From: Chloroflexota bacterium
GTDB lineage: Bacteria > Chloroflexota > Dehalococcoidia > Tepidiformales > Tepidiformaceae
Reading direction: 5' to 3'
DNA length: 49,661 nt
Assembly: GCA_026710655.1 (NCBI GenBank)
Contig: JAPOQN010000050.1
Location: 1 to 49,661, forward strand
The notes beneath the pieces are model-generated. The model worked only from the letters and a program-made list of their open reading frames with translations, did no database searches and was not told the origin of the DNA. Each line of letters opens with the position of its first letter. Position 1 is the first letter of the stretch. Shown one piece after another: positions 8,482 through 16,601 of the stretch. The position numbers were made by a program, and so were the translations under genes.

Positions 8482-9570
8482 ATGAAGGTCGCCGGATTCG
8501 AAACGCAGGTGGTCGAACTTTCCAAGGAACGGGTGACGCTGGGCGAGATTCCGGGGCAGGTGACGCCCTGGTACACGACGCTGCGGCTGCGCACGGACGA
8601 CGGAATCGAGGGGATCGCCTACGCGGCCTACGTCTCGCGGGCGGTGGCGCCCGCGCTGAAGGCGACGCTCGACGGGCTCGCCGAACAGGTGGTGGGGCGC
8701 GACCCCTTCGAGACGGACGCGATCGGGCGGGACCTGCGCATGCGCAACGGGGGCACGGCGCCGGCAGGGCTGGTGACGCGCGCGAGCTCGGCGATCGACG
8801 TGGCCCTGTGGGATATCAAGGGGAAGGCGCTGGGCCTGCCCTGCTGGAAGTTGCTGGGCGGCAGCGAGGGTCGCGCGCGGGCTTACGGGAGCGGGCACCT
8901 GTGGCGGCACTACAACCTAGAGGAGCTGCAGGAGTGGGGGCCGACGCTGGTGGAGGCGGGGTTCAAGGCGATGAAGCTGCGCTGCGGGGCGGAGTCCTCG
9001 GCGGCGGACGAAGTGGAGCGCATGCGCGTGCTGCGGGAGGCGGTGGGGGACGACGTCGACATCATGATCGACATCAACCAGGGGTGGACCGTGCACCAGG
9101 CGACGACGATCGGGCGGCAGCTGAGCGAGCACCGGCTCTACTGGCTGGAGGACCCGACGCAGCATCAGGATTACGCGGGCATGGCGCGCATCGCGGAGGC
9201 GCTGGACACGCCCGTGTGCTCGGGGGAGTACCACTACGGCCTGGTGCCCTTCCGGCACATGGTGGAGGCACGCTCGATCGACATCATGATGGTCGACCTG
9301 TTCCGGGTGGGCGGCTTCACGGAGTACGTGAAGGCGGCGCACCTCGGGGAGGCGTTCAACCTGCCGGTCGTGACGCACCTGGCGACGGAGTTGTTCGCGC
9401 ACGTGGCGGCGGGAACGAACACGCTGCTGCTGGAGCACGTGCCCTGGGCCTTCCCGCTGTTCGAGGAGGTTCCGCGGGTGGAGGACGGCCACGTCGTGCT
9501 CGGCGACGATCCGGGGCTGGGCCTGCGCTTCGACGAGGCGTACCTGCGCGCCCACGCTGTCGACGCCTAG
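8482..9570 (+). CDS. Mandelate racemase / muconate lactonizing enzyme family protein (enolase superfamily)
   Basis: 362-residue enolase-superfamily enzyme. Such enzymes abstract the proton alpha to a carboxylate and bind Mg2+ in a TIM barrel. Visible residues fit the mandelate-racemase subgroup: Lys165-x-Arg167 after strand 2, metal ligands Asp197, Glu223 and Glu249, and an Asp272/His299 dyad. The N-terminal capping domain spans roughly residues 1-130. The reaction is probably racemisation or dehydration of a sugar acid or hydroxyacid, but the substrate is not predictable. Start at ATG 8482 is supported by a GGAG ribosome site 10 nt upstream. Confidence 0.88.
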   Translation: MKVAGFETQVVELSKERVTLGEIPGQVTPWYTTLRLRTDDGIEGIAYAAYVSRAVAPALKATLDGLAEQVVGRDPFETDAIGRDLRMRNGGTAPAGLVTRASSAIDVALWDIKGKALGLPCWKLLGGSEGRARAYGSGHLWRHYNLEELQEWGPTLVEAGFKAMKLRCGAESSAADEVERMRVLREAVGDDVDIMIDINQGWTVHQATTIGRQLSEHRLYWLEDPTQHQDYAGMARIAEALDTPVCSGEYHYGLVPFRHMVEARSIDIMMVDLFRVGGFTEYVKAAHLGEAFNLPVVTHLATELFAHVAAGTNTLLLEHVPWAFPLFEEVPRVEDGHVVLGDDPGLGLRFDEAYLRAHAVDA

Positions 9571-9579
9571 CGGTCGCGC

Positions 9580-9942
9580 ATGGAGGGGGAGGGCGAGGGG
9601 CGAGCCTGGCTGCTCTTCGACGGCGATTGCGGGTTCTGCACCCGCGTGGCGAACTGGGTCGAGGAGAGGGACCGGGAAGGGCGCCTGCGGATCGTGCCCC
9701 ACCAGGAAGCGCCAAGCCCGCCCATGACGCCCGATCTCCGGATCGCCTGCGCCGAGGCGCTGCACGCCATCACGCCGCGAGGGCGGGTGCTGCGGGGCGG
9801 GGACGCGACCATCTACACGCTCGGGGCGATCGGGGGGCGGGGTCTGGCGCGGGTGCTCTGGGTGCGGCCGCTGCGGGATCTGGTAGGCCTCGGGTACCGC
9901 ATCGTGGCGAAGAGGACGCTTTCGGAGACGTGCGACCTGTAG
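9580..9942 (+). CDS. DCC family (DUF393) thiol-disulfide oxidoreductase-like protein
   Basis: 120-residue protein of the DCC/DUF393 family (YuxK type), predicted to have a thioredoxin-like fold. The family signature is clear at residues 14-20: Asp-Gly-Asp-Cys-Gly-Phe-Cys, giving a CxxC redox pair following LLFDGD. A second conserved block near residues 80-95 (TLGAIGGRG) matches the family's C-terminal half. The gene starts 9 bp after the racemase-family stop and is probably co-transcribed with it. Physiological partner unknown. Confidence 0.85.
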   Translation: MEGEGEGRAWLLFDGDCGFCTRVANWVEERDREGRLRIVPHQEAPSPPMTPDLRIACAEALHAITPRGRVLRGGDATIYTLGAIGGRGLARVLWVRPLRDLVGLGYRIVAKRTLSETCDL

Positions 9943-9969
9943 GGGCCTACGCACCCGAACAGATGTCCA

Positions 9970-9975
9970 TACAAT
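9970..9975 (+). promoter_or_regulatory. Candidate -10 box for mutS-mutL
   Basis: TACAAT 33 nt upstream of the mutS GTG; it sits in the 66-bp gap after the DCC gene. No convincing -35 at 16-18 bp. Confidence 0.45.
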
Positions 9976-10008
9976 AGGCGGGGCTGCAGGCCAAGGGGTG
10001 TTGGGCGC

Positions 10009-12546
10009 GTGACGACGCCGATTCGACGGCAGTACCTGGACCTGAAGAAACGCCATCCGGGCGCGATCCTCTTCTTCCGGCTGGGCGACTTCTACGAGAC
10101 GTTCGATGAGGACGCGGAGTTGGTCGCGCGCGAGCTCGACATCGTGCTGACCTCGAAGCCGATGGGGAAGGGCATCCGCGTGCCGCTGGCGGGGGTTCCC
10201 TACCACAGCATCGACGGACACGTAGCCAAGCTGGTGAAGCGCGGGCACCGGGTGGCGATCTGCGAGCAGATGGCGGACCCCGCAAGCGTGAAGGGGCTCG
10301 TGCCACGCGACGTGGTGCGCACCGTCACGGCGGGCACCGTCACGAGCGAGGCGGCGCTCTCGGCGGAGACACCGAACGAGCTGGCAGCGCTGGTCGAGCG
10401 GGGCGGGGAGCCGGCGCTGGCGCTGGCCGACGTGACCACGGGCGAGGTGCGGGTCGCCTCGGGGGATGGGGCGCTGGCGGAGCTCGCGCGGGCGGCGCCG
10501 GCGGAGCTGCTGGTGGAGGAGGTGGGCGTGGGGAACGACGCCGCCGGGTGCGAGGTGGAGCGCCCGCGCCTGAGCGCCGCCGTGTCCTCGGCGCTGGTGG
10601 CGGAGCAGTACGGCGAATCGGCGCCGGAGACGCTCGTGGGGAGCGAGGCGGCGGTGGCAGCGGTCGCGCAGGTGCTCGCCTATCTGGGGGAGGTGTACCC
10701 GGAGGGGGCGGGGGCGCTGGGGCGGGTGCGGACGCTCGCCAGCGAGGCAACGGTAGCTCTGGACGGGCGCACGCTGACGAACCTGGAGGCGCTGCCGGCG
10801 GGCGATGGGCGTCCCTCGCTCTTCGCGGTGCTGAACCGAACGCGATCGGCGATGGGGGCGCGCCTGCTGCGTCGCTGGCTGGCGCAACCGCTTCGCGAGG
10901 CGGGCGCGCTGGGGGAGCGGCACGACGCGGTCGCGTGGGCGCTGGAGCGCCCCATCGAGCGGGAGCGGGCGCAAACGATCCTGCGGGGCATTCCCGACGT
11001 GGCGCGTCTGTGCGGGCGGCTGGGGGCGCGGGCGGCCACGCCGCGGGAGCTATCGGGGCTGCGCCAGGGATTGCGGGCGGCGCTCGACCTGGGGGCGCTG
11101 CTGGAAACCTCGGAGCCAACGGCGCTACTGGGGGAGGCGCAGGCGGCACTGGCGGAGGTGGCGGAGCCGCTGCTGGCGCTGGACGGGGCGCTGGCGGAGG
11201 ACCCGCCGGCGACGTTCGACGAGGGCGGGGTGATCGCGCCCGGGCACGACCCCGAGATCGACACGCTGCGGGGGCGGACGCGGTCGGCGCGGGAGGCGTT
11301 GCTGGCGCTGGAGGCGAGCGAGCGGGAGCAGACGGGCATCCGCTCGCTGAAGGTGGGGCAGAACAAGGTGTTCGGCTACTACCTGGAGGTCTCGGTGGCG
11401 AACACGGAGCTCGTGCCGGAGCGCTACCAGCGGCGTCAGACGCTGGTGGGGGCGGAGCGCTACGTGACGGAGGAGCTGAAGGAGCTGGAGAGCGGCATGA
11501 CGACCTCGCGCGAGCGTCTGGCGGCGCGGGAGCGGCAGGCGTTCGAGGCGCTGGTCGAGCGGCTGGTGGGGCAGCTGGAGCCGCTGCAGCGCGCCGGGGA
11601 GGGGCTGGCGACGATCGATGTCGTGCTGGGGCTGGCGGAGGCGGCGGCGGAGCGGGGCTTCGTGCGGCCGGAGTTCGGGGACGGGGCGCGGCTCGCGATC
11701 CGCGGGGGGCGGCACGCGGTGGTGGAGGCGGCGCTGGGGGCGGGGCGGTTCGTGCCGAACGACTGCGTGCTCGAAGGGGAGGCGCGCATCCTCCTGCTGA
11801 CAGGCCCGAACATGAGCGGCAAGTCGACCTACCTGCGGCAGGTGGCGCTGATCGCGCTGATGGCGCAGGCGGGGAGCTTCGTACCGGCGGAGACGGCGGA
11901 GCTACCGCTGTTCGACCGCATCTTCACGCGCATCGGGGCGCACGACGACCTCGCGGCGGGACACTCGACGTTCATGGTGGAGATGGTCGAGACGGCACAG
12001 ATCCTTCACCGGGCGACGGACCGCTCGCTGGTCATCCTCGACGAGGTGGGGCGGGGCACGAGCACGTTCGACGGGATGGCGATCGCGCGGGCCGTGCTGG
12101 AGTTCCTCGACGCGCGCCCGGAGGGGCCGCCACGCACGCTCTTCGCCACGCACTACCATGAGCTGACGGCAGTGGCGGAGGAGCTGGGGAGCGCGGACAA
12201 CGCGCACGTGGCCGTTCACGACGAGGGGGGCGATGTGGTGTTCGAGCACCGCATCGAGCCGGGGCCGAGCGACCGCTCGTACGGCATCCACGTGGCGCGG
12301 CTGGCGGGGCTGCCGGCCTCAGTAGTCGAGCGGGCGCGGACGCTGCTGGACGAACTGGAGCGAGACCCCGCCGAGCGGATGGAGCATGCACCGTCGCCAC
12401 CGGTCGTTCAGGCCGCGCTGTTCGGCGGCGGCGAGGAGAGCGAGATCGAGGCGGAGCTCGCGGAGCTGGACCTCGAATCGATGACGCCACTCGAGGCGAT
12501 GGCGAGGCTGGGAGAGCTGCGGGAGCGGGCGCGGGGGGCGGAGTGA
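10009..12546 (+). CDS. mutS: DNA mismatch repair protein MutS
   Basis: 845 residues, full length. MutS dimers bind mismatches and use ATP to recruit MutL. The N-terminal mismatch-binding domain starts after a short leader and carries the Phe-x-Glu motif in LGDFYETFDED (about residues 25-35); connector, lever and clamp domains follow. The ATPase has the P-loop GPNMSGKST near residue 603, Walker B LVILDEVGRGTSTFDG near 675 and the ATHYHEL switch near 710. GTG 10009 was chosen because the protein begins TTPIRRQYLDLKK, matching the family, and no in-frame start lies just upstream. The stop overlaps the mutL start (GTGA). Confidence 0.97.
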   Translation: MTTPIRRQYLDLKKRHPGAILFFRLGDFYETFDEDAELVARELDIVLTSKPMGKGIRVPLAGVPYHSIDGHVAKLVKRGHRVAICEQMADPASVKGLVPRDVVRTVTAGTVTSEAALSAETPNELAALVERGGEPALALADVTTGEVRVASGDGALAELARAAPAELLVEEVGVGNDAAGCEVERPRLSAAVSSALVAEQYGESAPETLVGSEAAVAAVAQVLAYLGEVYPEGAGALGRVRTLASEATVALDGRTLTNLEALPAGDGRPSLFAVLNRTRSAMGARLLRRWLAQPLREAGALGERHDAVAWALERPIERERAQTILRGIPDVARLCGRLGARAATPRELSGLRQGLRAALDLGALLETSEPTALLGEAQAALAEVAEPLLALDGALAEDPPATFDEGGVIAPGHDPEIDTLRGRTRSAREALLALEASEREQTGIRSLKVGQNKVFGYYLEVSVANTELVPERYQRRQTLVGAERYVTEELKELESGMTTSRERLAARERQAFEALVERLVGQLEPLQRAGEGLATIDVVLGLAEAAAERGFVRPEFGDGARLAIRGGRHAVVEAALGAGRFVPNDCVLEGEARILLLTGPNMSGKSTYLRQVALIALMAQAGSFVPAETAELPLFDRIFTRIGAHDDLAAGHSTFMVEMVETAQILHRATDRSLVILDEVGRGTSTFDGMAIARAVLEFLDARPEGPPRTLFATHYHELTAVAEELGSADNAHVAVHDEGGDVVFEHRIEPGPSDRSYGIHVARLAGLPASVVERARTLLDELERDPAERMEHAPSPPVVQAALFGGGEESEIEAELAELDLESMTPLEAMARLGELRERARGAE

Positions 12547-14276
12547 GCGGGGCGGGGCGCATCCGGCAGCTGCCGCCGGAGGTGGCCGCGCGCATCGCCG
12601 CCGGGGAAGTGATCGAGCGACCCGTTTCGGTGGTGCGGGAGCTGCTCGACAACGCCATCGACGCGGGCGCGAAGCGGATCCGCGTGACCATCGTCGAGGG
12701 CGGGCTGCGGTCGATGGAGGTGAACGACGACGGGCGGGGCATCCCCCCCGACCAGGTCGAGGTGGCCTTCGAGCGACACGCGACCAGCAAGATCGCGGGG
12801 GCGGGGGACCTCCGGCGCGTGGCCACGCTCGGCTTCCGTGGGGAGGCGCTAGGGGCGATCGCGGCGGCGGCAGAGGTCGAGATCGTGACGCGGGCGGAGG
12901 GGGAGCCGGTGGGGGTGGCCGTGCTGCTGGCGGACCGGGAGGCGGTGCGTCGCAGCGCGCGGGCGGCGCCGGTGGGGACGACGATCACGGTGCGGGAGCT
13001 GTTCGCGAAGGTGCCGGCGCGGCGCAGTTTCCTGGGGTCGGCGGCGAGCGAGGGGCGGCAGATCACGACGCTGGTTTCGCACTACGCGCTGGCGTACCCG
13101 GGCATCGCGTTCCGCCTGGAGGCGGGGCGGCGGCCCTTCCAGACGAGCGGCGACGGCAACCTCCGGCATGCGGTTGCGGCGGTTTACGGGGCGGAGCAGG
13201 GGGAGGCAATGCTCGACGTGGCGCACGAGGAGGGGGACATCGCGATCTCGGGGCTGGCGGGGCCGCCCTCGCTGCACCGGGGCAACCGCACCGGCATCGC
13301 GCTCTTCGTCAACGGTCGCTGGGTACAGAGCGCGGCCCTGCGCTTCGCCGTGAGCGACGCCTATCAGTCGGAGCTGCCGGGCGGGCGCTACCCGGTCGCC
13401 AGCGTGGCGTTGCACCTGCCCGCGGAAGCGGTCGACGTGAACGTGCATCCAGCGAAGGCGGAGGTGCGCTTCCGGGATCAGCGCGGCGTGGCGCGCGTGC
13501 TGCGTCATGCGATCGTGAAGGCCCTGGAGGGGGCGGCGCCGGTGGGGTGGTCGCTGGGGGAGACGGAGGCGGCGGGAGAGGCACGGGGGGAGGCGGGGCG
13601 GCCATCGTTGCGGGAGCGGCTGCAGCCGCCGGAGAGCGCGCAGCCGGCGCTGCGGGGCGACCTCGCGCCGGAGGGTTCGCCATCGGAGGCGGGACCGCGG
13701 ACGCAGCGGGAGACGCTGCCGCTGCTGCGGGTAGTGGGGCAGGTGGCGACGACCTACGTGGTGGCGGAGGGACCGGACGGGATGTACCTCATCGACCAGC
13801 ACGCGGCGCACGAACGGGTCGTGTTCGACCGGCTCAAGGGGCGGACGGCGGAGGCGGCGGTGCAGCCGCTGCTCGAGCCGGTGCTGGTCGAGCTGGACCG
13901 GACGGCGGCGGCCGTGTTCGAGGAACACGGGGTGAACCTGGAGCGGCTGGGGCTGCAGCTGGAGCCGTTCGGCGACGCGGCCTGTCTCGTGCGGGCGGCG
14001 CCGGCGGGTTTCGGGGACGGCAACATTGCCGGGGGTCTGCGGGCGATGCTGGAGAAGCTCGGGGACGAGCGGCGGGGCGCGGACCCGTTCGACCGTGCGG
14101 CGGCCTCCGTCGCCTGCCACAGCAGCGTTCGTGCGGGGATGGCGCTCTCGCTGGAGGAGATGCGCCAGCTGATCGAGGACCTCGGCGCGACGACTTCGCC
14201 ACGGACGTGTCCGCACGGCCGGCCCACGCTGGTGCATGTGCGCCAGGAGACGCTCGACCGCCAATTCGGGCGCTAG
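12543..14276 (+). CDS. mutL: DNA mismatch repair protein MutL
   Basis: 577 residues. The N-terminal GHKL ATPase shows motif I (ELLDNAIDAGA, about residues 33-43), motif II (DDGRGI) and motif III (TLGFRGEAL). The C-terminal dimerisation domain looks endonuclease-competent: a DQHAAHERVVFD version of the DQHA(x)2E(x)4E motif near residue 419, an ACHSSVRAG element and a final CPHGRP zinc-binding motif. The last acidic position of DQHA(x)2E(x)4E is Asp instead of the usual Glu. A nicking MutL fits the absence of MutH in such bacteria. The GTG start overlaps the mutS stop, giving a coupled mutS-mutL pair. Confidence 0.96.
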   Translation: MSGAGRIRQLPPEVAARIAAGEVIERPVSVVRELLDNAIDAGAKRIRVTIVEGGLRSMEVNDDGRGIPPDQVEVAFERHATSKIAGAGDLRRVATLGFRGEALGAIAAAAEVEIVTRAEGEPVGVAVLLADREAVRRSARAAPVGTTITVRELFAKVPARRSFLGSAASEGRQITTLVSHYALAYPGIAFRLEAGRRPFQTSGDGNLRHAVAAVYGAEQGEAMLDVAHEEGDIAISGLAGPPSLHRGNRTGIALFVNGRWVQSAALRFAVSDAYQSELPGGRYPVASVALHLPAEAVDVNVHPAKAEVRFRDQRGVARVLRHAIVKALEGAAPVGWSLGETEAAGEARGEAGRPSLRERLQPPESAQPALRGDLAPEGSPSEAGPRTQRETLPLLRVVGQVATTYVVAEGPDGMYLIDQHAAHERVVFDRLKGRTAEAAVQPLLEPVLVELDRTAAAVFEEHGVNLERLGLQLEPFGDAACLVRAAPAGFGDGNIAGGLRAMLEKLGDERRGADPFDRAAASVACHSSVRAGMALSLEEMRQLIEDLGATTSPRTCPHGRPTLVHVRQETLDRQFGR

Positions 14277-14310
14277 CGATGTTTGACCGGCCTCACAGCG
14301 GGGCCGCACC

Positions 14311-15309
14311 ATGAGCGGGATGCGCTACATCGGCATGGTGGCGACCGCCGGGTTTGTCCTGGCCCTGCCCATCCTGCTCTTCACCACGAACATCCGCTTC
14401 CTGGCCAGCGACACGGGCTACCTCGAGGGGGGGCTGCGGCGGCACGACGCGGCGGAGAACACGGGCATCGCGCTGAACGAGCTCGACTACGCGGTCGGCG
14501 TGATCGTGCGGTACTTCGAGGACGACGAGCAGACGCTGCGGGTGCTCGTGTTCACGGGCGGCAGGGAGACAGCGCTCTTCAGCGAGGACGAGACGCTGCA
14601 CATGGAGGACGTGAAGGGCCTGATGCGCACGATCTTCCGGGCGAACGAGGTGTCGCTGGGGTTCGTGCTGGCCTACGTGGCGGGGTTGGTGCTGTGGTCG
14701 GGAGAGCGGTCGGGGCGGGACCTGGCGAAGGAGACGCTGGTGGCCGTGGGGGTGGGCGCGGCGGTGGGGGTGCTGGTGGGCATCCTGGCGCTGGTCGGGT
14801 TCGAGAGCGCGTGGGAGCGGATGCACGAGATCGTGTTCACCAACGACCTGTGGCTGCTGGACCCGCGAACGGACCGGCTCATCCAGATGTTCCCGGAGAC
14901 GTTCTGGGCGGAGGCGACGTTCATCGTGGTGGGGATGGCGCTGGCGGAGGCGGTCGTGCTGGTGGGGATCGCGGGGGGATACCTGTGGTTCACGCGACCC
15001 CCGCGGGCGGAACTGGCAGCGGTCGACGAGGAGGATGGCACGGAAGAGGGAGCGGCGAGCGAGGACGCTCCAGAGGAGGACGAGGCTTCGGAAGAGGAGG
15101 GGGCGCCAGAGAGAGCGGAAGCAGACCCAGGGTCTCCAGACGAGGAAGCGCCAGCCGAGGATGAGCCTGATGCCAGCGAACAGCACGGGGAGGCAGAGGT
15201 GGAAGTAGCTACGGACGGGGATGCGCCCGCCGAGGATCAGGAGGAGCAGCCGCAACCGCCGCCGCCACAGGCGCAGCCGCCGCCGGCTCCGAACTCCGGC
15301 TCCATCTGA
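14311..15309 (+). CDS. DUF1461/Lit-like (TIGR01906) integral membrane protein with long acidic tail
   Basis: 332 residues. The first 230 match the TIGR01906/DUF1461 membrane family, which includes Lit, the lipoprotein intramolecular transacylase of some Gram-positives. Four membrane segments are visible (about 9-27, 113-130, 143-163, 201-228). The two conserved His positions of the family appear as His97 (DETLHMEDVK) and His172 (ERMHEIVFTNDLW). Unusually, residues 233-332 form a Glu/Asp/Pro-rich tail with no homologue I recognise, ending in a QPPPPQAQPPP run. The last 73 bp are antisense to the fmdB-like gene, so the tail may have grown by stop loss. Transacylase activity is inference from family only. 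Confidence 0.75.
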   Translation: MSGMRYIGMVATAGFVLALPILLFTTNIRFLASDTGYLEGGLRRHDAAENTGIALNELDYAVGVIVRYFEDDEQTLRVLVFTGGRETALFSEDETLHMEDVKGLMRTIFRANEVSLGFVLAYVAGLVLWSGERSGRDLAKETLVAVGVGAAVGVLVGILALVGFESAWERMHEIVFTNDLWLLDPRTDRLIQMFPETFWAEATFIVVGMALAEAVVLVGIAGGYLWFTRPPRAELAAVDEEDGTEEGAASEDAPEEDEASEEEGAPERAEADPGSPDEEAPAEDEPDASEQHGEAEVEVATDGDAPAEDQEEQPQPPPPQAQPPPAPNSGSI

Positions 15310-15473
15310 GCGACGGCAGCTCCGCCCTCGCCGCGGGCGACGGCGAAGTTGGAGATGGTGCGCTCGGCGCGATGGCCGGACGCACACTGCGTCGCGGTGG
15401 TGGCCTCGGACATGGGGCGGCGACGCTCGAAGGTGTCACGGCAGGTGGGGCAGTAGTACTCGTAGATCGCCAT
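15237..15473 (-). CDS. FmdB family zinc-ribbon protein
   Basis: 78-residue FmdB-type regulatory zinc-ribbon protein. The N-terminus is diagnostic: MAIYEYYCPTCRDTFE, with a CxxC at residues 8 and 11. The second half of the ribbon is weakened: only one Cys remains, in CASGHRAE where CPxCG would be expected. The Gly/Cys-rich C-terminus (CACGGGGCGCS) is also typical. Function of the family is unclear (formamidase/acetamidase regulation in Methylophilus for the founding member). The start lies 6 nt from a TATACT -10 box. The 3' end overlaps the acidic tail of the Lit-like gene on the other strand. Confidence 0.82.
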   Translation of the reverse strand: MAIYEYYCPTCRDTFERRRPMSEATTATQCASGHRAERTISNFAVARGEGGAAVAQMEPEFGAGGGCACGGGGCGCSS

Positions 15474-15479
15474 GCGGGG

Positions 15480-15485
15480 AGTATA
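15480..15485 (-). promoter_or_regulatory. Candidate -10 box for the fmdB-like gene, leaderless
   Basis: Minus-strand TATACT, 6 nt before the ATG at 15473. No ribosome site in between. Confidence 0.6.
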
Positions 15486-15500
15486 GCGGGGAGGGCTCGA

Positions 15501-15713
15501 TCAGGCGGCGGTGGAGGGGCGGCCGGACGGCTGCTCCTCGGCGCTGGAGATGACCGGCGCGGGGACGGGGTCGGGCTCAAGGGGGAGGTGTGCGGGCCGG
15601 CCCGTCTCCAACTCCTGCTCGATGGCGCGGGTGATGGCGTTGCCGGGCTGCACCCATCCGCGCCTGCCGGGGCGGCGGAGGGAAGGGCGGAAGCGGGGCG
15701 TCCAACGCGGCAT
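15501..15713 (-). CDS. Small hypothetical protein, Arg/Pro-rich
   Basis: 70-codon frame between the fmdB-like gene and the alpha/beta hydrolase, both also on the minus strand. The predicted protein has a basic N-terminus (PRWTPRFRPSLRRPGRRGW), a short amphipathic stretch (NAITRAIEQELETG) and a Pro-rich tail. I do not recognise a family. Third codon positions are almost all G or C, in line with real genes here, and a TAGCGT -10-like sequence lies 9 nt before the ATG. In a genome this GC-rich, such frames can occur by chance, so treat it as possible only. Confidence 0.4.
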   Translation of the reverse strand: MPRWTPRFRPSLRRPGRRGWVQPGNAITRAIEQELETGRPAHLPLEPDPVPAPVISSAEEQPSGRPSTAA

Positions 15714-15759
15714 GGGCGGGAGACGCTAGGGCATGACCGCGGGGGGTTCAAGATCAAAT

Positions 15760-15777
15760 GCCTGATCACTATCAGGC
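15760..15777 (-). terminator. Hairpin at the 3' end of the alpha/beta hydrolase gene
   Basis: Perfect 7-bp stem GCCTGAT/ATCAGGC with a 4-nt loop. Read on the minus strand it begins within the stop-codon region of the hydrolase gene and is followed by ATTTGATCTT, a weak T-rich tail. It may be an intrinsic terminator. Confidence 0.45.
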
Positions 15778-16578
15778 GGGCCGGGGCTCCTGCTCGCCGG
15801 CCTCGGCGCGGGCGAGGAAGGCAAGAACGTAGTCGTTGAAGACATCGGGCTGCTCAAAGTAGGTGGAGTGGCCCGCCCCGGCCATCTCAAAGAGGTCGGC
15901 GCCGGGGACGAGGGAGTGCGACTCGCGGATGAGCTCGGGGGAGGTGATGCGGTCGTGTTCGCCAACGATGAAGGTGATGGGGAGACCGGAATCGAACAGC
16001 ATCTGGTGGGTGCTGCCGCGGTAGTTGGCGGGGGGCGGTCCGAGGACGTTGCGCTCGCGGGGCGGGTTGAGGCGGCGGACCTGGTGGTAGAGGAGGGCGA
16101 GGCCGGGCTGCTCGGCGGGGAAGTGGGGGGCGAGGGCGTGGGCCCTTAGGCCGCCCTTGCCCCGCTCCACGCGGAGGGCGGCCTGGAGCTCGCGGACGCG
16201 GTCGTTGGTGGCGCCAGCGTTCGTGCCGCAAAGCACGAGCGAGCGACCGCGTTCGGGGGCGAGGCGGAGGAGTCCGGCGACGGCGCGTCCGCCCATCGAC
16301 TGGGCGATCACGTGGGCGCGGGCGATGCCGAGGTGTTCAAGAAGATTGACGAGGTCGCGCCCGAAGGCGCCGCGGTCGTGTTCGCCGAGGGCTAGGGAGC
16401 GGCCCCAGCCGCGTGCGTCGAAGACGGTGCAGCGGTAGCGCTCGCCGAAGGCGGGAAGCTGCTGCCACCAGGAGAGGGCGTTGCCCCCCGCACCGTGGTG
16501 GAAGACGACGTGGTCGCCACCGGGGTTGCCGTGCTGCTCGTAGTAGATTCGGGCGCCATCAAGCTCGGCGAAGGGCAT
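15772..16578 (-). CDS. Alpha/beta-fold hydrolase
   Basis: 268-residue alpha/beta hydrolase. The oxyanion region is HHGAGGNALSWW (about residues 26-37). The nucleophile elbow is A-Q-Ser-M-G-G near residue 93, the acid is in the FIVGEHDRITS strand near residue 212, and the catalytic His is in GAGHSTYFEQP near residue 240. The arrangement is typical of epoxide-hydrolase/haloperoxidase-like esterases; substrate unknown. The start lies 6 nt after a TACACT -10 box with no ribosome site. It is a monocistronic gene downstream of, but separate from, the nuoEF unit. Confidence 0.88.
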   Translation of the reverse strand: MPFAELDGARIYYEQHGNPGGDHVVFHHGAGGNALSWWQQLPAFGERYRCTVFDARGWGRSLALGEHDRGAFGRDLVNLLEHLGIARAHVIAQSMGGRAVAGLLRLAPERGRSLVLCGTNAGATNDRVRELQAALRVERGKGGLRAHALAPHFPAEQPGLALLYHQVRRLNPPRERNVLGPPPANYRGSTHQMLFDSGLPITFIVGEHDRITSPELIRESHSLVPGADLFEMAGAGHSTYFEQPDVFNDYVLAFLARAEAGEQEPRPA

Positions 16579-16584
16579 CGGGGC

Positions 16585-16590
16585 AGTGTA
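16585..16590 (-). promoter_or_regulatory. Candidate -10 box for the alpha/beta hydrolase, leaderless
   Basis: Minus-strand TACACT, with 6 nt between it and the ATG at 16578. It sits just after the nuoF stop codon. Confidence 0.55.
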
Positions 16591-16601
16591 CGCGGGTGGA
16601 G

